DNA from: Bretschneidera sinensis
Taxonomy: Eukaryota; Streptophyta; Magnoliopsida; Brassicales; Akaniaceae
Assembly: GCA_023935145.1 (NCBI GenBank)
Contig: CM043703.1
Location: forward strand, 28,069,727 to 28,133,726
DNA length: 64,000 nt
Direction of reading: 5' to 3'
Under the pieces are notes generated by a model. That model saw nothing but the letters and a program-made list of their open reading frames with translations. It did not search any database and had not been told where the DNA came from. Position 1 is the stretch's first letter, and each line of letters begins with the position of its first letter. Positions 59,929 to 64,000 of this stretch are shown here, in pieces. A program made the translations under genes and the position numbers.

Positions 59929-60983
59929 AGTATGTGAATGATGAATTTTGTCATGTGTGTGGTGTGCCACAGTAGGTGAAAAACAGTGCTGATGAGGAGG
60001 ATCCATTGAATGAGAGGGATACTCCATCTAAAAAGAAAAAACCAGCAAAAGTATTGCGTTATTTTCCTCTAATACCGAGATTGAAGAGGATATATATGTC
60101 ATCTAAAACGGTATCCTTGATGAGATAGCATTATAAAGAGCGGACAAATAATGAAATTTTAAGACATCCGGTGGATGGATTCGCTTGGAAAGAATTTGAT
60201 ACTTTGTATCCCGATTTTGCAGCTGATTCTCATAGTGTTAGGCTTGGCCTAGCTAGTGACGGGTTCAATCCCTTTCAAACAATGAGTTCTACTTCTAGCA
60301 CATGGCCCATTCTTCTGGTCCCATATAACTTTCTACCATGGCTTTGCATGATGAAAACCTCTTTCATCCTTTCAATGGTGATTCTTGGTGAAAAAGGCCA
60401 CGGTAATGATATTGATATCTTTTTGCAACCTTTAATGGAAGAGTTGAAACAATTATGGGATGCCATTAATGTATTTGATACGACCACCAATCAAAGCTTT
60501 AAATTGTGCGCTTCTCTTCTTTGGACCATTAATGATTTTTCGGCATATGCAAACTTATCTTATTGGGGCGTGTTGCTTGTCTATGTTATGGGGACTCTAC
60601 GCATTTTATATGGTTAAAGCACGGAGGAAAGTTTTGTTATATGGGTCATCGTTGATGGTTAGAAGAAAACCATTAGTTTCAATTTAAAAGGATCAATTTG
60701 ACAGCACCATAAAGTTGGGATCTACTCCTATTCCACCGTCTGGACACGATGTTTTAAGTCAACTATAAGGTGGAAACTACATCTATGGTAAAATCTTGAA
60801 GCCTTCTAAGAAGAGAGTAAGAGAGGATGTTGGTACCTCTACGTGGAAAGTATTAGTGGATGAATTTGATAATCTTTTTGAAGGTGTAGAAGATTTCCTA
60901 GAAAATGTTGATAAGGGGGATCTTCCAATGGATGAGGGAGTTGTACAAACTTTGTGGAAAAAAAGAAGCATTTTTTTAGTTAC
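59929..60983 (+). pseudogene. CACTA TNP2-type transposase, central part
   Basis: It resumes with EYVNDEFCHVCGVPQ, a TAG, then, after further stops, the Transposase_21 core: HPVDGFAWKEFDTLYPDFA, LGLASDGFNPFQTMSS, GNDIDIFLQPLMEELKQLWD and LLWTINDFSAYANLSYWG. After a shift near 60575 it reads WLKHGGKFCYMGHR. The longest open run is 60171-60617. The tail KKRSIFL at about 60957-60978 matches the KK(S)IFF motif that precedes LPYWE in TNP2 proteins, and is cut at 60984 by element C. The rest should lie right of the window. Confidence 0.85.
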
Positions 60984-61149
60984 TGATGAGTCTTAAATAT
61001 TGCATATTTTAGACCCTTAACTTATATTTGTTATGCTCTTAGTTAGTATTATTTTACTTTATTTTATGTTTTTCTTGTGTTTTGTGTGTTTTTACAGCTT
61101 TGTGGAGAAAATGAAGCATTTCAGGTTGATTTGAAGCTTCTGGAGACAT

Positions 61150-61370
61150 TGCGCTCGATCGCAACAGATATGCGATCGAGTGCACCAGCGCTCGAGCGCA
61201 CCTGCCTTTGAACGAGCGCAAGGTCAACATCCCACATCGAAATATTTGAAGTTCAGTGCATCTGCGATCGATCGCAGCAGACATGCGATCGAGCGCACAT
61301 GAGATCGTGCGCACAATACATGCGATCGATCGTACCTGCGATCGATCGCACCACACTGCGATCGAGCGCA
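61150..61370 (+). promoter_or_regulatory. ten-motif CGATCG array in the LTR of C
   Basis: 14-mers start at 61150, 61171, 61187, 61207, 61263, 61284, 61300, 61321, 61337 and 61357, i.e. spacing 21, 16, 20, then a 56-bp gap, then 21, 16, 21, 16, 20. Several are perfect palindromes TGCGATCGATCGCA. The array ends 55 bp before the TATA box. Confidence 0.6.
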
Positions 61371-61425
61371 CACGAGCCTGTATCCCACATCGTTTCTGCA
61401 ACCTATTTTACTCCGGGTCTCCCCC

Positions 61426-61433
61426 TATATAAG
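61426..61433 (+). promoter_or_regulatory. TATA box of the element C LTR
   Basis: TATATAAG in CCCCCTATATAAGCACC, just downstream of the motif array. Confidence 0.7.
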
Positions 61434-62254
61434 CACCATTTGGCTTCATAATCCAATGTACAATTCCTGAGCCACTTTGGTGTTTACCGGTGGACGTCCG
61501 CTAGCATTCTGGTGGATCTCGAAGGCATTGCTACCACGAGGGGAAGCGCCGCCCGTCAGCGAGTGGAATTTCTCCCATGTAAAGTTTTTTATTTATTTCT
61601 TTATATTCAGTTGTTTTAGTTTAAATGTTTAGCACTTGTTATTATAGTTTTATAGTTATGAGTGGCTAGACTCTTCAGCTAAGGTTGAAGATGAAGCCCC
61701 GCCGTTGTTTGGCGTAGTAGTTCAGATTTGCTTGTACAAATCTGACAATTTTTAGTATAAATGTTCTGTCAATTATTTGAGTTAATCTTATAATTGATTT
61801 AGTTTAAATTGTCTGTTGGATTTTCTTTGTGTTTCATCTGATGGATACATTGAATGCTTTTCGATTAAATTGGATTCCCTTTGTGATTTGTTAAGAGCGG
61901 ATACATCGGGTGCTTTTGGTTTAGTTGGGATATTCTTTGTTTTTTGTCTTATAGTTGGATTCATTGAATGTTTTGATAGGCTATATTTTTAGAACGTGTA
62001 TGCTTAACTTCGGTGGGGTGGATTCGGAAACCTTAGTGCTTTTAATTATTAGTTTTTAAATCAATTTAATTTAGTTTTAATTTATTTTGCAATATCATTC
62101 TGAAATTTGGAACTAGGTTAAAATAGAGTTAGTTTAGATTAAAAATTATATTTTCACAACGTAATTCCCTGTGGATTCGACCTCGCACTTGCACAACGCT
62201 ATACTGCAAACGACTCGTGCGCTTGCAAGTAAATTAAAACTCACAACAAGTTTT

Positions 62255-62272
62255 TGGCGCCGCTGCCGGGGA
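62255..62272 (+). other. primer-binding site of C, tRNA-Asp type
   Basis: TGGCGCCGCTGCCGGGGA, 6 bp after the LTR end, the best preserved of the three Athila-type sites. Confidence 0.85.
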
Positions 62273-62358
62273 ATTGTTTGGTTTGTGAAAATTTTTGGTC
62301 TAAAATGATTTTATTTTTCTACTAGTTAGTTATCTTTTTTGTTAAAAAAAAAAAAATC

Positions 62359-64000
62359 ATGTGGATGAATCCAGCGCCGGTTTCACAGTCTTTAGAGGAC
62401 GCCCTCAAGGATTTCATTAAAATGACCGGCCCGTCCCTCAATGCTGCCAACACTTTCAATGTTGAAAGCTGTTCCATCTGTGCTAGTCCCATACATCTAG
62501 CACAGAATTGCCCATCAATGCCGGCTTGTGCCGAGTATCCTATGGAACAAATGAATGCTTTCAATGACTGTTGTTGGCAATCAAATGGATCTTGCTCCGA
62601 AACATACAATCCAGGGTGGTGGGACCACTCTAATTTTTCATGGGAGCAGAACCAACCAATGAATCAGGGAGGAGCCCCTTACCATGCTCACAATCAATAC
62701 ACTCCCGAATTTCCTCCACCAATTCCAAATTATGGTCACTCAGCTTATCCAGCACCATCACCCGCTTACCAAGCTCCCATTCAAGCGCCAGTGTCGGTTT
62801 CACAGTCATTGGAGGACGCTCTCAATGATTTCATGAAAGCGACTAGCCAATCTATGAGTGAAGTGATGAGTGAAACAATAGAAAACACCCAAGCGATTGC
62901 CACACTAGAGAGTCAAATTGATCAAATCGCAAGTTATGTGGGTGAAAGAGAGGAAGGAACGTTCCCCAGTCAAACTGAGCCTAACCCAAAGGAACAGTTT
63001 GCAGTGGGAAATTCTTCAACTCCAATGCATTGGCAGGAACAAGTGCAATCAACTGTCCCATACTTGTCTGGGAGACAAGTGGACAATCAAGTGGAAGAGA
63101 GCCCTGCTATGCACCAAGGGCAAGAGAGTAGCAACAATGAAAAGAGAGATGCTGAGCCATCTACAACCACTCGTATTATTAAGGATCTCTCTAGGTCGTT
63201 TTTACCTAAAGTGCCTTACCCTGAGAGACTACAAGTGCCCAAGAAAGAAAGGAAGTCTGAGGACATTATGGAGGCATGCTTTGCTCAGTTTGAAGAGGAT
63301 TTGGATTTAGATAAGTTACTTGAGCAAGCAAATACTATCGTGGAGTCTGCTCCTCGGGAGAGTAGTAGGATAGAGGAGACTATGGATGAATCCCGTATTG
63401 AGGATCCCTTGGAGGTATGCTTTGCTCACTTTGGAGAGGACTTGGGCTTAGATAAGTTACTTGATGAAGTAAATGTCATTTTGGAGTCTGATCCTAGAGA
63501 AAGCAATAAGACAGAGGAGACCGCCGCACCTGACACCCCCAAGAAGGAACTTAAGTCTTTACCAGATAATCTTAAGTATAAGTTCCCAGGTCCAGCAGAT
63601 TCTTTGCCTATAATCATAGCTTTAGATTTGGGTGATGCTCCAGAGGAGAAATTATTGGACGTCTTAATAGAGCATAAGGAAGCTATAGGCTGGACTATTG
63701 AGGATGTCAAGGGAATCAGCCCCTCGGTGGTGACGTACATGATACAGTTGGAGGAGAATGCCAAGCCATCGAGGGAGCCACAAAGAAGGCTCAACCCCGC
63801 TTTGCAAGAGGTTGTGAGGGCGGAAGATATTAAGCTGTTAGAGGCAGGGATCATTTATCCCATCTCTGATAGCAAGTGGGTGAGCCAGATTTCAGTCGTG
63901 CCCAAACGTGCTGAATTTACGGTAGTAAATAAAGACAATGAGTTGGTTCCAACTCGAGTGCAGTCAAGATGGAGAAAGTGTCTAGACTACAGTAAATTGA
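62359..64000 (+). CDS. gag-knuckle/RT fusion ORF of element C, open at window edge
   Basis: From ATG 62359 the frame is open for 547 codons to the last base. It starts near the end of gag: CCHC at C38, C41, H46 and C51 (CSICASPIHLAQNC), then an Asn/Pro-rich spacer and a coiled coil (about 160-200). Two 47-residue repeats begin CFAQFEEDLDLDKLL (307) and CFAHFGEDLGLDKLL (354). The Athila RT entry follows: LLDVLIEHKEAIGW, KPSREPQRRLNP (469 on) and IIYPISDSKWVS. The gag core and the aspartic protease expected before RT are absent. SQSLEDAL occurs at residues 9-16 and 148-155, a sign of duplication. The lack of stops suggests a fairly young copy; whether RT is complete cannot be seen. Confidence 0.8.
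   Translation, partial: MWMNPAPVSQSLEDALKDFIKMTGPSLNAANTFNVESCSICASPIHLAQNCPSMPACAEYPMEQMNAFNDCCWQSNGSCSETYNPGWWDHSNFSWEQNQPMNQGGAPYHAHNQYTPEFPPPIPNYGHSAYPAPSPAYQAPIQAPVSVSQSLEDALNDFMKATSQSMSEVMSETIENTQAIATLESQIDQIASYVGEREEGTFPSQTEPNPKEQFAVGNSSTPMHWQEQVQSTVPYLSGRQVDNQVEESPAMHQGQESSNNEKRDAEPSTTTRIIKDLSRSFLPKVPYPERLQVPKKERKSEDIMEACFAQFEEDLDLDKLLEQANTIVESAPRESSRIEETMDESRIEDPLEVCFAHFGEDLGLDKLLDEVNVILESDPRESNKTEETAAPDTPKKELKSLPDNLKYKFPGPADSLPIIIALDLGDAPEEKLLDVLIEHKEAIGWTIEDVKGISPSVVTYMIQLEENAKPSREPQRRLNPALQEVVRAEDIKLLEAGIIYPISDSKWVSQISVVPKRAEFTVVNKDNELVPTRVQSRWRKCLDYSKL

Larger units (their letters stand above)
60984..62248 (+). repeat. 5' LTR of element C (about 1265 bp)
   Basis: TGATGAGTC to CTCACAACA. 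The right end is fixed by the PBS 6 bp on; the left end by similarity to A and B and the break in TNP2 homology. Confidence 0.75.
60984..64000 (+). mobile_element. element C: Athila-like element, 5' part, truncated by window edge
   Basis: The 5' LTR (60984-62248) begins TGATGAGTCTTAAATATT, like the minus-strand LTR starts of A and B. A tRNA-Asp-type PBS follows, then an open frame from a CCHC knuckle into RT. It is inserted in the TNP2 pseudogene; the preceding 5 bp GTTAC (60979-60983) should recur after its 3' LTR. Confidence 0.8.

Noticed and set aside
61150..61370. CRISPR-like array interpretation of the regularly spaced motifs
   Set aside because: The repeats are 14 bp with 2-8 bp between them, in a plant LTR, with no spacers of the proper length and no cas genes.
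61054..61401. Minus-strand ORF of 115 codons over the LTR of element C
   Set aside because: Its RSIA-type peptides come from translating the CGATCG motif array, and it is antisense to the LTR promoter.
62640..63854. Several ORFs in other frames and on the minus strand over element C
   Set aside because: They overlap the longer open frame 62359-64000, which carries the CCHC knuckle and RT homology.

Overview
This window is nuclear DNA of a flowering plant, probably a eudicot; the species cannot be named from it. It is repeat-dominated intergenic sequence. Every coding signal I recognise belongs to a transposable element or to a gene fragment carried by a repeat, and I found no intact host gene. 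The base composition is AT-rich, with poly-T, poly-G and (TA)n tracts.

Layout. (1) 1-2339 is the 5' end of a minus-strand Ty3/gypsy element: decayed gag-protease, a tRNA-Met-type primer site and one LTR. (2) 2340-48899 is a head-to-tail array of a large (about 8-10 kb) AT-rich unit present in at least four partly deleted copies. Each unit carries a decayed RVT_3-type RNase H-like fragment; five are seen, starting near 4539, 24682, 29571, 32054 and 38714. Three insertions sit in the array. Element A (9299-18380, minus) is an Athila-like LTR element with CCTTT target duplications. A 1.5-kb hAT-like element (21261-22793) carries a broken PPR gene fragment and an unidentified exon-like ORF. A very young Ty1/copia element (39257-44608, plus) has CCTAG duplications and LTRs that differ at one base in 428. 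(3) 48900-52067 has no recognisable gene. (4) 52068-60983 holds a 27-bp minisatellite and a decayed CACTA (En/Spm) TNP2 transposase. That transposase is split by Athila-like element B (53192-59928, minus, AGTAT duplications) and cut off at 60984 by the 5' LTR of Athila-like element C (plus), which runs off the right edge in an open frame.

How the parts relate. Elements A and B keep gag and protease but lack reverse transcriptase, RNase H and integrase. Element C has the start of reverse transcriptase but no gag core or protease ahead of it. They look like deletion derivatives that would depend on a complete relative. The copia element has an uninterrupted integrase-RT-RNase H frame, but its gag has a one-base frameshift and a TGA stop.

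The most notable signal is a near-palindromic 14-mer, TGCGCTCGATCGCA and variants. It is clustered 55-110 bp upstream of the LTR TATA box in all three Athila-like elements, with conserved start-to-start spacing of 16-22 bp. It recurs as a pair before gag in A and B, and as larger clusters around the second ORF of A. I saw none elsewhere in the window. It looks like a promoter-linked binding-site array, but that function is inferred.
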